NCBI RefSeq assembly: GCF_022374875.2
Contig: NZ_CP092427.2
Span: 3,968,001 to 4,032,000 of the forward strand
Length of the DNA stretch: 64,000 nt
Direction of reading: 5' to 3'
Source: Mycolicibacterium rufum
Lineage (GTDB): Bacteria; Actinomycetota; Actinomycetes; Mycobacteriales; Mycobacteriaceae
Shown here: one piece after another, positions 46,258-55,509 of the stretch
Position numbering within the stretch: the first letter of the stretch is position 1
How the letters are laid out: each line of letters begins with the position of its first letter
Position numbers and translations under genes: made by a program
The notes under the pieces: model-generated
Database searches by the model: none
Told to the model about the DNA's origin: nothing
What the model saw: only the letters and a program-made list of their open reading frames with translations

Positions 46258-49121
46258 GTGAGCACCGCGTCGACGGCGAACCGTCGCGGGTCGCGCACCT
46301 GATCCGGGTGCTGTGCGTGCCCATCCTGCTGGTGTGGGTGGCCGTCGCCGCGTTGACCAACATCGCCGCGCCGCAGCTCGAGGTCGTCGGCGCGGAACGC
46401 TCGGTGTCGATGAACGCCGCCGATTCGCCGTCGATCAAGGCGATGCGCCACATCGGCCAGACCTTCCAGGAGTTCGACTCCGACAGTGCGGCCATGATCG
46501 TGCTCGAGGGGGACCAGCCGCTGGGCGCCGACGCGCACCGCTACTACGACACCCTGGTCAAGCGGCTCGGCCAGGACACCACCCACGTTCAGCACATTCA
46601 GGACTTCTGGGGCGATCCGCTGACAGCGGGCGGTTCGCAGAGCAAGGACGGCAAGGCCGCGCTGGTGCAGGTCTACCTCGCCGGCAACCAGGGTGAGGCG
46701 CTGGCCAACGAGTCCGTCGACGCCGTTCGCGCCATCGTCGCCGAGGTGCCGCCGCCCCCGGGCGTCAAGGCCTACGTCACCGGCGCGGCACCGCTGATCA
46801 CCGACAACTTCCAAGTGGGCAGCGCGGGCACGCACAAGGTCACCGCCATCACGTTCCTCGTCATCGCGGTGATGCTGCTCATCGTCTACCGGTCGGTGGT
46901 GACGATGCTGATCGTGCTGGTGGCCGTAGCCATCGAGCTGGCAGCCGCGCGCGGGGTCGTCGCGGTGCTGGCGAACTCGGGGTTGATCGGCCTGTCCACC
47001 TACTCGACCAACCTGCTGACGCTGCTCGCCATCGCCGCAGGCACCGACTGGGCGATCTTCCTCGTCGGCCGCTACCACGAGGCACGCGGCGCCGGTGAGG
47101 ACCGAAAAGTCGCATATGACACCATGTTCCGGGGCACCGTCCACGTGATCGTCGGTTCCGGACTGACGATCGCCGGCGCGGTCGCCTGCCTGTACTTCAC
47201 CCGGCTGCCCTACTTCCAGACGCTCGGCGTGCCCGCGGCGATCGGAGTGCTGGTGACGCTGGCGGCCGCGCTCACGCTGGGTCCGGCGGTCATCGTGATG
47301 GCAGGCCGGTTCGGGTTGATGGAGCCCAAACGGGCGATGCGGACCCGGGGGTGGCGGCGCATCGGCACCGTGATCGTGCGCTGGCCCGGGCCGATCCTGG
47401 TGGTGACGTGCGCGATCGCCCTGATCGGATTGTTGGCGCTGCCCGGCTACAAAACGAGTTACGACGCGCGACCGTACCTGCCCGACACTGCCCCGGCCGT
47501 CGTCGGTTACGCCGCGGCCGAACGGCACTTCTCCGAGGCCCGGCTCAACCCCGAACTGCTGATGATCGAGACCGATCACGACATGCGCAACCCGGCGGAC
47601 ATGCTGATCCTCGAGCGCGTCGCCAAGGCCGTGTTGCACACCCCGGGTGTGGCGCTCGTGCAGTCGATCACGCGCCCGCTCGGCACACCGATCAAGCACA
47701 GCTCCATCCCCTTCCAGATCAGTGCGCAGAGTGCCAGCCAGATCATGAACCTGAGCTACCAGAAGGACCGCGCCGCCGACCTGATGAAGCAGGCAGCCGA
47801 GATCAGCAACACGATCGACATCCTCAAGCAGCAGCTCACCTTGCAGCAGGCCAGCGCGGCCGCGACGCACGAGCAGACCCAGGCCTTCCACGACACCGTC
47901 ACGATCGTCACCGACCTGCGCGACAAGCTCGCGAACTTCGACGACCAGTTCCGTCCGCTGCGCAACTACTTCTATTGGGAGCCACACTGTTTCGACATCC
48001 CGATGTGCGCGGCACTGCGATCGGTTTTCGATTCGCTCGACGGCATCAGTGCGCTCAGCGATCAGTTCACCAGCATCACGGCCAGCCTCGACAAGCTCGA
48101 CGCGCTGCAACCGCAACTGCTGGCGCTGCTGCCGCCGCAGATCGCCATTCAGGAGCGCAACCGCGACCTGACGCTGTCGAACTACGCGACCACCGGCGGC
48201 ACCAACGCGCAGAGCGAGGAGGCGCTGCGCAACGCGACGGCGATGGGACAGGCGTTCGACACCGCCAAGAACGATGACTCGTTCTATCTGCCGCCCGAGG
48301 CGTTCGACAACCCGGACTTCAAGCGCGGTCTGAAGCTGTTCCTCTCACCCGACGGCAAGGCCGCCAGGATGATCATCACCCACCAGGGCAATCCCGCGAC
48401 GCCCGAGGGCATCTCGCACATCGACGCGATCCGCGACTCCGCGTTCGACGCGATCAAGGCCACGCCCCTGTCGGACGCGAAGATCTACGTGGCGGGGGTC
48501 GCCGCCACGTACAAGGACGTCCAGGACGGCGCCAAGTACGACCTGCTGATCGTCGCGCTCGCCGCACTCGCGCTCATCCTGCTGATCATGATGTTCATCA
48601 CCCGCAGCCTGGTCGCGGCCGCCGTCATCGTCGGCACCGTGGTGCTCTCGCTCGGTGCGTCGTTCGGATTGTCGGTCCTGGTGTGGCAGTACATCTTCGG
48701 CATCCAGCTGTACTGGATCGTGCTGGCGCTGGCGGTGATCCTGCTGCTCGCCGTCGGCGCCGACTACAACCTGCTGCTGATCTCACGATTCAAAGAGGAG
48801 GTCGGAGCGGGTCTGAAGACCGGCAGCATCCGCGCGATGGCCGGCACCGGCGGGGTGGTCACCGCCGCCGGGCTGGTGTTCGCGGCCACGATGTCGTCGT
48901 TCATCTTCAGCGACCTGGTGGTGCTCGGCCAGATCGGCACCACCATCGGGTTGGGCCTGCTGTTCGACACCCTGATCGTGCGGTCCTTCATGACCCCGTC
49001 GATCGCGGTCCTGCTCGGCCGCTGGTTCTGGTGGCCGCAGATCGTGCGGACCCGACCGGCCAGTCAGATGCTGCGGCCCTACGGTCCGCGGAGGGCGGTG
49101 CGCGACCTGCTCGGCGGGTGA
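46254..49121 (+). CDS. MmpL-family RND transporter
   Basis: 955 residues, MmpL4/5-like length. Membrane helix 1 (about 22-42), periplasmic porter domain, helices 2-6 (about 200-345), and a second porter domain with a long helical hairpin insertion (about 520-650, [21 protein letters not shown]), characteristic of MmpL4/5-type proteins. Helices 8-12 end near 930. Proton-relay positions: Asp837-Tyr838 is standard, but the first pair is Asp265-Trp266 where Asp-Tyr is usual. Exports lipids, siderophores or drugs with MmpS. Confidence 0.93.
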   Translation: MSEHRVDGEPSRVAHLIRVLCVPILLVWVAVAALTNIAAPQLEVVGAERSVSMNAADSPSIKAMRHIGQTFQEFDSDSAAMIVLEGDQPLGADAHRYYDTLVKRLGQDTTHVQHIQDFWGDPLTAGGSQSKDGKAALVQVYLAGNQGEALANESVDAVRAIVAEVPPPPGVKAYVTGAAPLITDNFQVGSAGTHKVTAITFLVIAVMLLIVYRSVVTMLIVLVAVAIELAAARGVVAVLANSGLIGLSTYSTNLLTLLAIAAGTDWAIFLVGRYHEARGAGEDRKVAYDTMFRGTVHVIVGSGLTIAGAVACLYFTRLPYFQTLGVPAAIGVLVTLAAALTLGPAVIVMAGRFGLMEPKRAMRTRGWRRIGTVIVRWPGPILVVTCAIALIGLLALPGYKTSYDARPYLPDTAPAVVGYAAAERHFSEARLNPELLMIETDHDMRNPADMLILERVAKAVLHTPGVALVQSITRPLGTPIKHSSIPFQISAQSASQIMNLSYQKDRAADLMKQAAEISNTIDILKQQLTLQQASAAATHEQTQAFHDTVTIVTDLRDKLANFDDQFRPLRNYFYWEPHCFDIPMCAALRSVFDSLDGISALSDQFTSITASLDKLDALQPQLLALLPPQIAIQERNRDLTLSNYATTGGTNAQSEEALRNATAMGQAFDTAKNDDSFYLPPEAFDNPDFKRGLKLFLSPDGKAARMIITHQGNPATPEGISHIDAIRDSAFDAIKATPLSDAKIYVAGVAATYKDVQDGAKYDLLIVALAALALILLIMMFITRSLVAAAVIVGTVVLSLGASFGLSVLVWQYIFGIQLYWIVLALAVILLLAVGADYNLLLISRFKEEVGAGLKTGSIRAMAGTGGVVTAAGLVFAATMSSFIFSDLVVLGQIGTTIGLGLLFDTLIVRSFMTPSIAVLLGRWFWWPQIVRTRPASQMLRPYGPRRAVRDLLGG

Positions 49122-49147
49122 GGCGGGGGTGATCCGCGAGACGGCAC

Positions 49148-49175
49148 GAAACACGGCGGAAACATGATCGCCGCG
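49148..49175. promoter_or_regulatory. GlnR-like box upstream of amt
   Basis: GAAAC-ACGGCG-GAAAC (49148-49163) has the two half-sites with N6 spacing of actinobacterial GlnR boxes. A third GAAAC is at 49171-49175. It lies 70-100 bases before the amt start, consistent with activation under nitrogen limitation. Confidence 0.6.
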
Positions 49176-49246
49176 TGCCCGAAACGCGGACCCGACATCC
49201 TCGGTCGGAACCGACTCCCCGGTTCACGACGGAAGGAGTGCCGACC

Positions 49247-50578
49247 GTGAACCAGCTCGATCCCGCCGCGACCGCATGGCTGTTGGCCAGCACCGCCCTG
49301 GTGCTCCTGATGACGCCGGGCCTCGCGATCTTCTACGGCGGCATGGTGCGCACCACCGGTGTGCTGAACATGATCATGATGAGCTTCATCGCGATCCCGC
49401 TGGTGACCGTGACGTGGCTGCTGCTCGGGTACAGCCTCGCGTTCTCCGGCTCGGGGGCGGGCGGGGTGATCGGCGATCTGGCGCACGCCGGATTGAGCGG
49501 TACCGCGCCGGACACGCTGCACGGACAGGTGCCGGAGCTGTTGTTCGTGACGTTCCAGCTCAGCTTCGCGATCATCACCGCGGCCCTGGTGAGCGGCGCG
49601 ATCGCCGACCGGGCCAAGTTCGCGGCGTGGGTGCTCTTCATCCCGGTGTGGGTCGTCGTGGTGTATGCCGTTGTGGCGCACTGGGTGTGGGCGCCCGGCG
49701 GATGGATGTTCCGGTGGGGTGTGCTCGATTACGCGGGCGGGCTGGTCGTCGAGATCGTCTCCGGTGCCTCGGCTCTGGCGCTGGCCCTGGTCCTCGGTCC
49801 GCGGATCGGCTTCAAGAAGGAGGCCATGCGCCCGCACAACCTGCCCTTCGTGCTGCTCGGTGTCGGGTTGCTGTGGTTCGGTTGGTTCGGGTTCAACGCC
49901 GGGTCGGCGCTGGCGGCCAACGGCACCGCGGCGGCGATCTTCCTCAACACGCTGGTGGCCGGCTGTCTGGGCATGCTGGGCTGGCTGGCGGTCGAGCGGC
50001 TGCGGGACGGGAAGCCGACCACGTTCGGCGCCGCCTCGGGCGTGGTGGCCGGGCTGGTGGCGATCACCCCGTCCTGCGGCACCGTCAACACTCTCGGCGC
50101 CGTCGTGGTCGGCCTGGTGGCCGGCGTGGTGTGCGCCTTCGCGATCGGCCTGAAATTCCGGTTCGGGTATGACGATTCGCTCGACGTCGTCGGCGTGCAC
50201 TTTGTCGGCGGCGTGGTCGGCGTGCTGCTCATCGGTCTGCTCGCCACCGACGTGATGACCGGCGGCGCCAACGGGCTGTTCTACGGCGGTGGGCTGGCCC
50301 AGCTCGGCAGGCAATCGGTGGCGGTGCTGGTGGTCGCCGCGTATGCGTTCGCGGCATCGTTCGTGATCGCCACGCTGATCGACCGGCTGATCGGCTTCCG
50401 GATCAGCGCCGAGGACGAGGTGTCGGGTGTCGACTTCTCCCAGCACGCCGAAACCGCCTACGCCGAGGGCGTTCACGGGCACGGGGCGCCGCCACGGTCG
50501 GGTCTGTTCGGGTCGGCCGGCGCGACGGCGCCGCGGCCCGCGGCAAACGACGATCGGCCCGCCGCACCCCCGGCCTGA
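49247..50578 (+). CDS. amt: Ammonium transporter AmtB
   Basis: 443 residues, 11 membrane helices. Amt signature segments: LLMTPGLAIFYGGMVR, VWVVVVYAVVAHWVWAPGGWM (pore His region), DYAGGLVVEIVSGASALALAL, WFGWFGFNAGSALAANG, ITPSCGTVNTLGAVVVG and DVVGVHFVGGVVG (second pore His). The C-terminal tail (FRISAEDEVSGVDFSQHAETAYAEG) is the standard PII-binding region, followed by an Ala/Pro-rich extension. GTG start with GGAAGGAG upstream. No glnK/glnD follows. Confidence 0.94.
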   Translation: MNQLDPAATAWLLASTALVLLMTPGLAIFYGGMVRTTGVLNMIMMSFIAIPLVTVTWLLLGYSLAFSGSGAGGVIGDLAHAGLSGTAPDTLHGQVPELLFVTFQLSFAIITAALVSGAIADRAKFAAWVLFIPVWVVVVYAVVAHWVWAPGGWMFRWGVLDYAGGLVVEIVSGASALALALVLGPRIGFKKEAMRPHNLPFVLLGVGLLWFGWFGFNAGSALAANGTAAAIFLNTLVAGCLGMLGWLAVERLRDGKPTTFGAASGVVAGLVAITPSCGTVNTLGAVVVGLVAGVVCAFAIGLKFRFGYDDSLDVVGVHFVGGVVGVLLIGLLATDVMTGGANGLFYGGGLAQLGRQSVAVLVVAAYAFAASFVIATLIDRLIGFRISAEDEVSGVDFSQHAETAYAEGVHGHGAPPRSGLFGSAGATAPRPAANDDRPAAPPA

Positions 50579-50759
50579 AGGAGCCCTGCGCCGCCGTCCC
50601 GCAGAGCACCGCGAGAATTTCGACGGTGCGGTAAGTTACAGTGCCTAAGAAGTTGAACCAAAGGTCAGCCTCACGGCGCGTCCGGTAATAGGGCCGGGAG
50701 CGGGTGGGCCGGATGTTGGGAGCGGTCGTGGGACTGACACCGACGGGGACGGTGCTGAA

Positions 50760-51659
50760 TTGACCGATCTGGCAACGTCGGTGGACGTGGACACCAGCCG
50801 AGCCATGCTGCGCCACATGCTCGTGGCGCGCGGCATCGACGACGAAGCCGTCCGCTTGCAGAATCAGGGCCGCGTCGATCTGTGGCTGTCGTGCCGCGGG
50901 CAGGAAGCGGCGCAGGTCGCCTCGGCGATGGCCATCGGGGACGCGGCGACGATCTTCCCCAGTTACCGGGACCACGCCGTCGCGGTCGTGCGCGGTATCG
51001 ACGGGGTGGCCCTGGTCGCGCAGTGGGCCGGCCGGACCTTCTGCGGGTGGAATCCGCGCAGACACCGGTTCTTCCCGTACACCCTCGTGGTCGCGGCGCA
51101 GACCCTGCACGCCGTCGGGTACGCCCTCGGACGCCGGCTGCAGGACCGCACCGAGACGGTCGTGGTGTACCTCGGCGACGGCGCCACCAGCGAGGGGGAT
51201 GTCTCGGAGGCGATGAACCTGGCCGCGGTCGAGTCGGCGCCGGTGCTGTTCGTGGTCCAGAACAACGGCTGGGCGATCTCCAAACCCAGTCACGAACAGA
51301 TGCGGACGTCGATCGCCACCCGCGCGCGCGGGTTCGGCATCACCGCCTGGTCGGTGACCGACGACGACCCCGACGACACCTACCGGCAGTGCCTGACGGC
51401 GCGCCGGCACGTCGAGAGCACCGGCACGCCCGCGCTGATCGAGCTGCACACCACCCGCACCGCGGGGCACAGCAGCTCCGACGCGCACACCGTCTACCGC
51501 GATCGCGAGGAGCTGGCCGCCGCGGCGTCGCGCGACCCGGTGGCGCGCTACCGGCAGCGGCTGCACGCCGCGGGTCTGGTCGACGAGCCGTGGCTCGACG
51601 ACGTCGCGCGGGACGTCGCGGCGCAGAGCCGGGCGATGGTGGAGGCCTACGGGCGATGA
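50760..51659 (+). CDS. Thiamine-diphosphate dehydrogenase E1 alpha subunit
   Basis: 299 residues from TTG; ATG at 50805 (MLRHMLVARGIDD) is an alternative. E1 alpha fold: MLRHMLVARGIDDEAVRLQNQG, then the ThDP motif GDGATSEGDVSEAMNLAAVESAPVLFVVQNNGWAIS (GDG...NN). Short for the family. With E1 beta it forms a decarboxylating heterotetramer acting on a 2-oxo acid or, as in some natural product pathways, an acyloin/ketose. ATGA overlap with the beta gene. A 181-bp upstream region may hold the promoter (TACAGT at 50637 is only a weak candidate). Confidence 0.88.
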   Translation: MTDLATSVDVDTSRAMLRHMLVARGIDDEAVRLQNQGRVDLWLSCRGQEAAQVASAMAIGDAATIFPSYRDHAVAVVRGIDGVALVAQWAGRTFCGWNPRRHRFFPYTLVVAAQTLHAVGYALGRRLQDRTETVVVYLGDGATSEGDVSEAMNLAAVESAPVLFVVQNNGWAISKPSHEQMRTSIATRARGFGITAWSVTDDDPDDTYRQCLTARRHVESTGTPALIELHTTRTAGHSSSDAHTVYRDREELAAAASRDPVARYRQRLHAAGLVDEPWLDDVARDVAAQSRAMVEAYGR

Positions 51660-52636
51660 CCATGACGCGGCCGCAGTGCCTGGCCGAATCCCTCAACGAC
51701 GCGCTGCGCGGGCTGATGGACGACGACGCGTCCGTCGTGCTGATCGGACAGGATATCGGCCGTCTCGGTGGGGTGTTCCGCGTGACCAGGGGCCTGCAGG
51801 AGCGTTTCGGCCCCGGCCGGGTCCGTGATGCGGTGCTGGCCGAGTCGTCGATCGTCGGACAGGCGATCGGCATGTCGATCGCGGGGCTCAAACCCATCTG
51901 CGAGATCCAGTTCGACGGCTTCGTCTACCTGGCGATGAACCAGATCGTCACGCAGGCCGCCAGGATGCCGGCCCGGTGGAACGGCGAGCTCGATCTGCAT
52001 CTGGTGGTCCGGGTTCCGGTGGGCGGAGGCATCCGCGCGGTCGAGCACCACAGCGAGTCCAACGAGGCGCTGTTCGCCCACACCCCGGGTCTGCACGTCG
52101 CCTACCCGTCGGACCCCGGGGACGCGGCCGCCATGCTCGAACAGGCCTGCCGTCTCGGGTCGCCGGTCGTCTTCTTCGAACCCAAGCGGCTGTACTGGAA
52201 CCGCAGGCGCCGGGCGCGTCTCGACGTGGAGCCGGCCTCGCCCTTCGGGGCGCGGGTCGCGCGCCACGGAAGTCACATCACCGTCGCCGGATACGGCGCG
52301 GTCCTCGAGGACGTGCTCGAGGCGGCCGACGCGCTCGCCGGCACCGTCGACGTCGAGGTGGTCGACCTGCGCTGGATCGCGCCGATGGACGTCGACACGG
52401 TGATCGCCTCCGTCGCCCGCACCCGCCGCCTGCTCGTGGTGCACGAGGCGGTCGGATTCTGCGGTGTCGGAGCCGAATTGGCCGCCACCGTCTCCGAACG
52501 CGCGTGGCATCACCTCAGCGGGCCGGTGCGTCGGCTGGCTCCGCGGCGCGCCACCTATCCGCCCGCCGACCGGGAGAACGACCATCTGATCGGGCCAGCG
52601 GAGATCATCCACGCGATCGAGGAGATGTGCGGGTGA
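51656..52636 (+). CDS. Thiamine-diphosphate dehydrogenase E1 beta subunit
   Basis: 326 residues. Transketolase pyrimidine domain (LAESLNDALRGLMDDDASVVLIGQDIGRLGGVFRVT, AESSIVGQAIGMSIAGLKPICEIQF with the E1 beta Glu), VRVPVGGGIRAVEHHSESNEALFAHTPGLHVAYPSDP, and C-terminal domain with DLRWIAPMDVDTVIASVARTRRLLVVHEAVGFCGVG. Typical of pyruvate/acetoin/branched-chain E1 beta. Its stop overlaps the lipoyl gene (GTGA). Substrate not predictable. Confidence 0.92.
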   Translation: MTMTRPQCLAESLNDALRGLMDDDASVVLIGQDIGRLGGVFRVTRGLQERFGPGRVRDAVLAESSIVGQAIGMSIAGLKPICEIQFDGFVYLAMNQIVTQAARMPARWNGELDLHLVVRVPVGGGIRAVEHHSESNEALFAHTPGLHVAYPSDPGDAAAMLEQACRLGSPVVFFEPKRLYWNRRRRARLDVEPASPFGARVARHGSHITVAGYGAVLEDVLEAADALAGTVDVEVVDLRWIAPMDVDTVIASVARTRRLLVVHEAVGFCGVGAELAATVSERAWHHLSGPVRRLAPRRATYPPADRENDHLIGPAEIIHAIEEMCG

Positions 52637-52890
52637 GCGCCGCGGAGAACAGCATCGACATCCATGTGCCCGACTTCGGCCATGGCCTCACCGACGCCCT
52701 CGTGGTCGAATGGCTGGTGTCGGTCGGCGATGTCGTCGAACGCGGGGACGTGGTCGCCGTGCTCGAGACGGACAAGAGCAGCGTCGACCTGATGGCCGAG
52801 AGGGCAGGCACGGTGGTGGAGATCGTCGTGGGCGCGCGGTCGATCACGACGTCAGGTTCGGTGTTGTACAAGCTCGACGAGCGACGGTGA
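52633..52890 (+). CDS. Free-standing lipoyl domain protein
   Basis: 85 residues only: a complete lipoyl/biotinyl beta barrel IDIHVPDFGHGLTDALVVEWLVSVGDVVERGDVVAVLETDKSSVDLMAE with the modified Lys48 in ETDKSSVD, and GSVLYKLDE as the last strand. It lacks the peripheral-subunit-binding and acyltransferase domains of E2. It probably accepts the hydroxyalkyl/acyl group from the E1 pair as a dithiolane adduct. GTG start overlaps E1 beta; the ACP gene follows 13 bases later. Confidence 0.9.
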   Translation: MSAAENSIDIHVPDFGHGLTDALVVEWLVSVGDVVERGDVVAVLETDKSSVDLMAERAGTVVEIVVGARSITTSGSVLYKLDERR

Positions 52891-52903
52891 AAGGTCGGAG
52901 ACG

Positions 52904-53152
52904 ATGGCATCCATCGATGAACGAATGAACACGATCATGCTCAAGATCGTGCGGCGGCGATCTCCCGAGGCGGGCGTGGAGGATTTCGGCACCGCGATCT
53001 GGGATCTCGATCTGGATTCGCTCGACGTCGCCGAACTCACCGAGCTGCTGGAGAAGGAGTTCGGTGTCGAGGCGGACCTCGAGCGGCTCGACGAGTGTGT
53101 CAGCCCCGCCGACATCAAGACGTACTTCCTGGGACTGATCGGCACTCCGTGA
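52904..53152 (+). CDS. Acyl carrier protein
   Basis: 82 residues. Helix 2 motif DLDLDSLDVAELTELLEKEFGVEAD with Ser39, the expected 4'-phosphopantetheine site (DSL). Start ATG 52904; a Met at residue 8 or 12 is less likely. Lies between the lipoyl and KAS III genes and overlaps the latter (GTGA), implying it receives the acyl group from the lipoyl domain and presents it to the synthase. Confidence 0.9.
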   Translation: MASIDERMNTIMLKIVRRRSPEAGVEDFGTAIWDLDLDSLDVAELTELLEKEFGVEADLERLDECVSPADIKTYFLGLIGTP

Positions 53153-54084
53153 ACGCCGGCATCGTCGACATCGTCACGGAGACAAGCGGAGAACACGTCC
53201 CCAACGCGTACTTCGACGGCATCGGTCTGACCGACGAGTGGATCCGCCGCCGCACGGGGGTGGGCGCGCGCTGGTGGATGGACGACTCCGAGCCTCTCGA
53301 CGAGGTGGCCGCGCGGGTGTGCGCCCCGCTGGTCGCCCGCCACGGTGAGGGCAGGATCTCCGCGCTGCTGGTGGTCAGCAGCTCCGCGGGCGGCGCCGTG
53401 CCCGGCATCGCGCAGCGCGTGGCGACGAAAGCCGGATTGCCCAACGACATCCTGGCTTTCGACATGTCCGCGGCCTGCAGTGGGTTCATCTACGGGCTCA
53501 TCTCGGGACTGTCGCTGTGCGAGGCCGGCGACGGCGCCGGGGTGATCGTGTGCTGTGTCGAGGCGATGTCGCGCATGCTGGACAAGACCGATCGCAACAC
53601 CGGGCCACTGTTCGGGGACGGCGCCGCGGCCGTGCTGCTCGAGCCTCGGTCCGGCTTCCGCAAGCACCGTTGGCATGCCGGATCGGACGGCGCCGGTGCC
53701 GACTTGATGCGCGGACAGATCGGCCAGGGCATCGCACTCGACGGCATCCGGGTCTACCACCGCGCGGTGCGCACGATGACCGAGACGGCGAAGATCCTGC
53801 AGGAGAACGACGTCGAGCCCTCGATCGTGATCGGTCATCAGGCCAACTCGCGGATCCTGCAACGGGTGCGCGACGAGGCCGACATCGGCTCGGCGGTGTT
53901 CGTGGACTGCGTCGAGAATTTCGGCAACACCTCGGCGGCCTCGATCCCGCTGGCGTTGGGCGCCTCGTTGGCCGAAGGCACGATTCCGGCGAGCGGCCGC
54001 GCGCTGCTCGTCGCCTACGGCGCGGGCGAGGCGTGGGGCGGTGTGATGGTCGACTACGACCTCACCGACACCCCGCATGGGTGA
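53149..54084 (+). CDS. Ketoacyl-ACP synthase III (FabH-like)
   Basis: 311 residues, thiolase fold. Triad by position: Cys110 in DMSAACSGFIYGL, His230 in IGHQANSRILQRV, Asn260 in ENFGNTSAASIPLAL. GDGAAAVLLEP and GAGEAWGGVMV are typical ends of FabH. It condenses an acyl starter with an ACP-bound extender; here the ACP of the cassette is the obvious partner. Housekeeping FabH is not in this genomic setting in mycobacteria, so this is a specialised paralogue. It overlaps ACP (4 bp) and the SDR (8 bp). Confidence 0.92.
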   Translation: MNAGIVDIVTETSGEHVPNAYFDGIGLTDEWIRRRTGVGARWWMDDSEPLDEVAARVCAPLVARHGEGRISALLVVSSSAGGAVPGIAQRVATKAGLPNDILAFDMSAACSGFIYGLISGLSLCEAGDGAGVIVCCVEAMSRMLDKTDRNTGPLFGDGAAAVLLEPRSGFRKHRWHAGSDGAGADLMRGQIGQGIALDGIRVYHRAVRTMTETAKILQENDVEPSIVIGHQANSRILQRVRDEADIGSAVFVDCVENFGNTSAASIPLALGASLAEGTIPASGRALLVAYGAGEAWGGVMVDYDLTDTPHG

Positions 54085-54802
54085 CCGGCCCCAGGTCGTC
54101 CTGATCACCGGCGCCTCCCGCGGCGTCGGCGCCGAGGTGGCCCGCGGTCTGGCGCGTCCGGGCCGGCACATCGTCGTCAACTACCGGGAGAAGGAGCGCC
54201 GGGCCGCCGAGGTCGTCGACGGCCTCCGCGCCGCGGGTGCCGGCGCGTCGGCAACGCGCGCGGACCTGTGCGACGAGGCCGCCGTCGCGGCGATGTTCGA
54301 TGACATCGATCGGCGATTCGGGGCCCTGGATGTCCTGGTGCTCAACGCCTCCGGCGGTCTGGAGCGCCATGCCGGCCCGGGCTACGCGATGCGGCTCAAC
54401 CGCGACGCGCAGGTGGCGGTGGCCCGGCGGGCGGTGGCGCTGATGAACGACGGTGGTCTGGTCGTCTTCGTCACGAGTCACCCGGCGCACTTCTTCGGGC
54501 GGGTGCCGGTGCCGATCGCCGGCTACGAACCCGTGGCGGAGAGCAAGCACGCCGGCGAGCAGGCGCTGCGCGCCGAACTGCATGCCGAAGGTGTTCGCCT
54601 GGTGGTGGTTTCGGGGGATCTGCTGGAGGGCAGCGTCATGGTGCGGCTGCTGGAGCGCGCTGACCGCGACGGTGTCGCGGCGCGGCGCGCGGCCGGACTG
54701 CCGAGCGTCGCTGAGTTCGCCTCCGCGATCGTCGCGGCGGTCGACGCCCCGCCTCCGCACGGCACCACCGTCTGTGTCGGCGGAGCCGGCTACGGAGACT
54801 GA
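54077..54802 (+). CDS. Atypical short-chain dehydrogenase of the KAS III cassette
   Basis: 241 residues, SDR fold: NADP motif ITGASRGVGAEVARGL, NAS in VLNASGG, Ser in FVTSHPAHFF. The expected Y-x3-K is instead Tyr150-x6-Lys157 in YEPVAESKHAGE, a variant of FabG-like SDRs that may change or abolish reduction. Probably acts on the beta-ketoacyl product made by the KAS III. Overlaps the KAS III gene by 8 bp; last gene of the six. Confidence 0.88.
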   Translation: MGDRPQVVLITGASRGVGAEVARGLARPGRHIVVNYREKERRAAEVVDGLRAAGAGASATRADLCDEAAVAAMFDDIDRRFGALDVLVLNASGGLERHAGPGYAMRLNRDAQVAVARRAVALMNDGGLVVFVTSHPAHFFGRVPVPIAGYEPVAESKHAGEQALRAELHAEGVRLVVVSGDLLEGSVMVRLLERADRDGVAARRAAGLPSVAEFASAIVAAVDAPPPHGTTVCVGGAGYGD

Positions 54803-55218
54803 GGCTTCGAGCGGGAGGAGCGTCGCCGCGGCGGCTTCTCCTCGCGGGTGGGCTCAGCTGCTCCGCGGTTGGTGAAACGGCCGAGCGTGGACACCCCCGG
54901 CATCGACGACACCGTGCGGTAGACGTCGTTGCCGGTCGCCACCAACGCCTCGAGTTGGGGGAGCAGCGCGTCCATCGTGCGCAGCATCGGGTCGGCGAGA
55001 GCGAGATAGCGCTCGGCACGATCGATGACCGCGTTCAACCGTGCTGTCGCGGTCGCCAGGTTTTCGATCAGCTCGGGCATCTCGGCGGCGAGCTGGATGG
55101 AGGCAGGCGGAATGCGCAGGGCGGTCGATGCCACCGTCTGGGCGGCATCGGCCGCTGCCTGCGCAGCCGCTCTGATCTCTTTAGCGCTGGGTATAGGGCC
55201 GGGAACCTTCTGTGTCAT
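54790..55218 (-). CDS. Hypothetical helical protein
   Basis: 142 residues, mostly predicted helix, Ala-rich N-terminal half (RAAAQAAADAAQTVASTALRIPPASIQLAAEMPELIENLATATARL) and a basic C-terminal tail (PPRRRSSRSKPQSP). No motif. Possibly a membrane-associated or phasin-like helical protein, but I do not recognise it. Converges on the SDR gene with 13 bp overlap. Confidence 0.6.
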   Translation of the reverse strand: MTQKVPGPIPSAKEIRAAAQAAADAAQTVASTALRIPPASIQLAAEMPELIENLATATARLNAVIDRAERYLALADPMLRTMDALLPQLEALVATGNDVYRTVSSMPGVSTLGRFTNRGAAEPTREEKPPRRRSSRSKPQSP

Positions 55219-55278
55219 GGATCAACGATGACGCACGACCGTGCGGCACCGGGGGCTTTGGCCGAACGTGTCGGCCGG

Positions 55279-55440
55279 TCAGAACCAGACTTTTCGGCCA
55301 CCGACCGGACGGCCGACCGCCCCGAGGATCCACAGCACGACTCCCACCACGACGAGGATCGCTCCGATCGTGTACAGGATCGACAGGCTGGTGAAGTAGC
55401 CGATCAACAGGAGGATGATGCCGAGCACAATCATGATCAT
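55279..55440 (-). CDS. DUF6131-like small membrane protein (53 aa)
   Basis: 53 residues, two membrane helices (MIMIVLGIILLLIGYF and ILYTIGAILVVVGVVLWILGAVG) and a C-terminal RPVGGRKVWF tail. The two-helix hairpin with the short basic end fits the DUF6131 family of small actinobacterial proteins. Two starts are possible (55440 or 55434). It fills the gap between the 142-residue protein and the acyl ligase. Confidence 0.75.
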   Translation of the reverse strand: MIMIVLGIILLLIGYFTSLSILYTIGAILVVVGVVLWILGAVGRPVGGRKVWF

Positions 55441-55509
55441 TCCGATCTTCAGATGTAGGAGCGTTCGTCTTCGGTGGGTGAATTACCCGTTCCGTCAAAA
55501 CCAAACCCG

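Noticed and set aside
50636..50655. Possible IdeR/iron-box resemblance upstream of the E1 alpha gene
   Set aside because: Only about 8 of 19 consensus positions match; below what can be supported.
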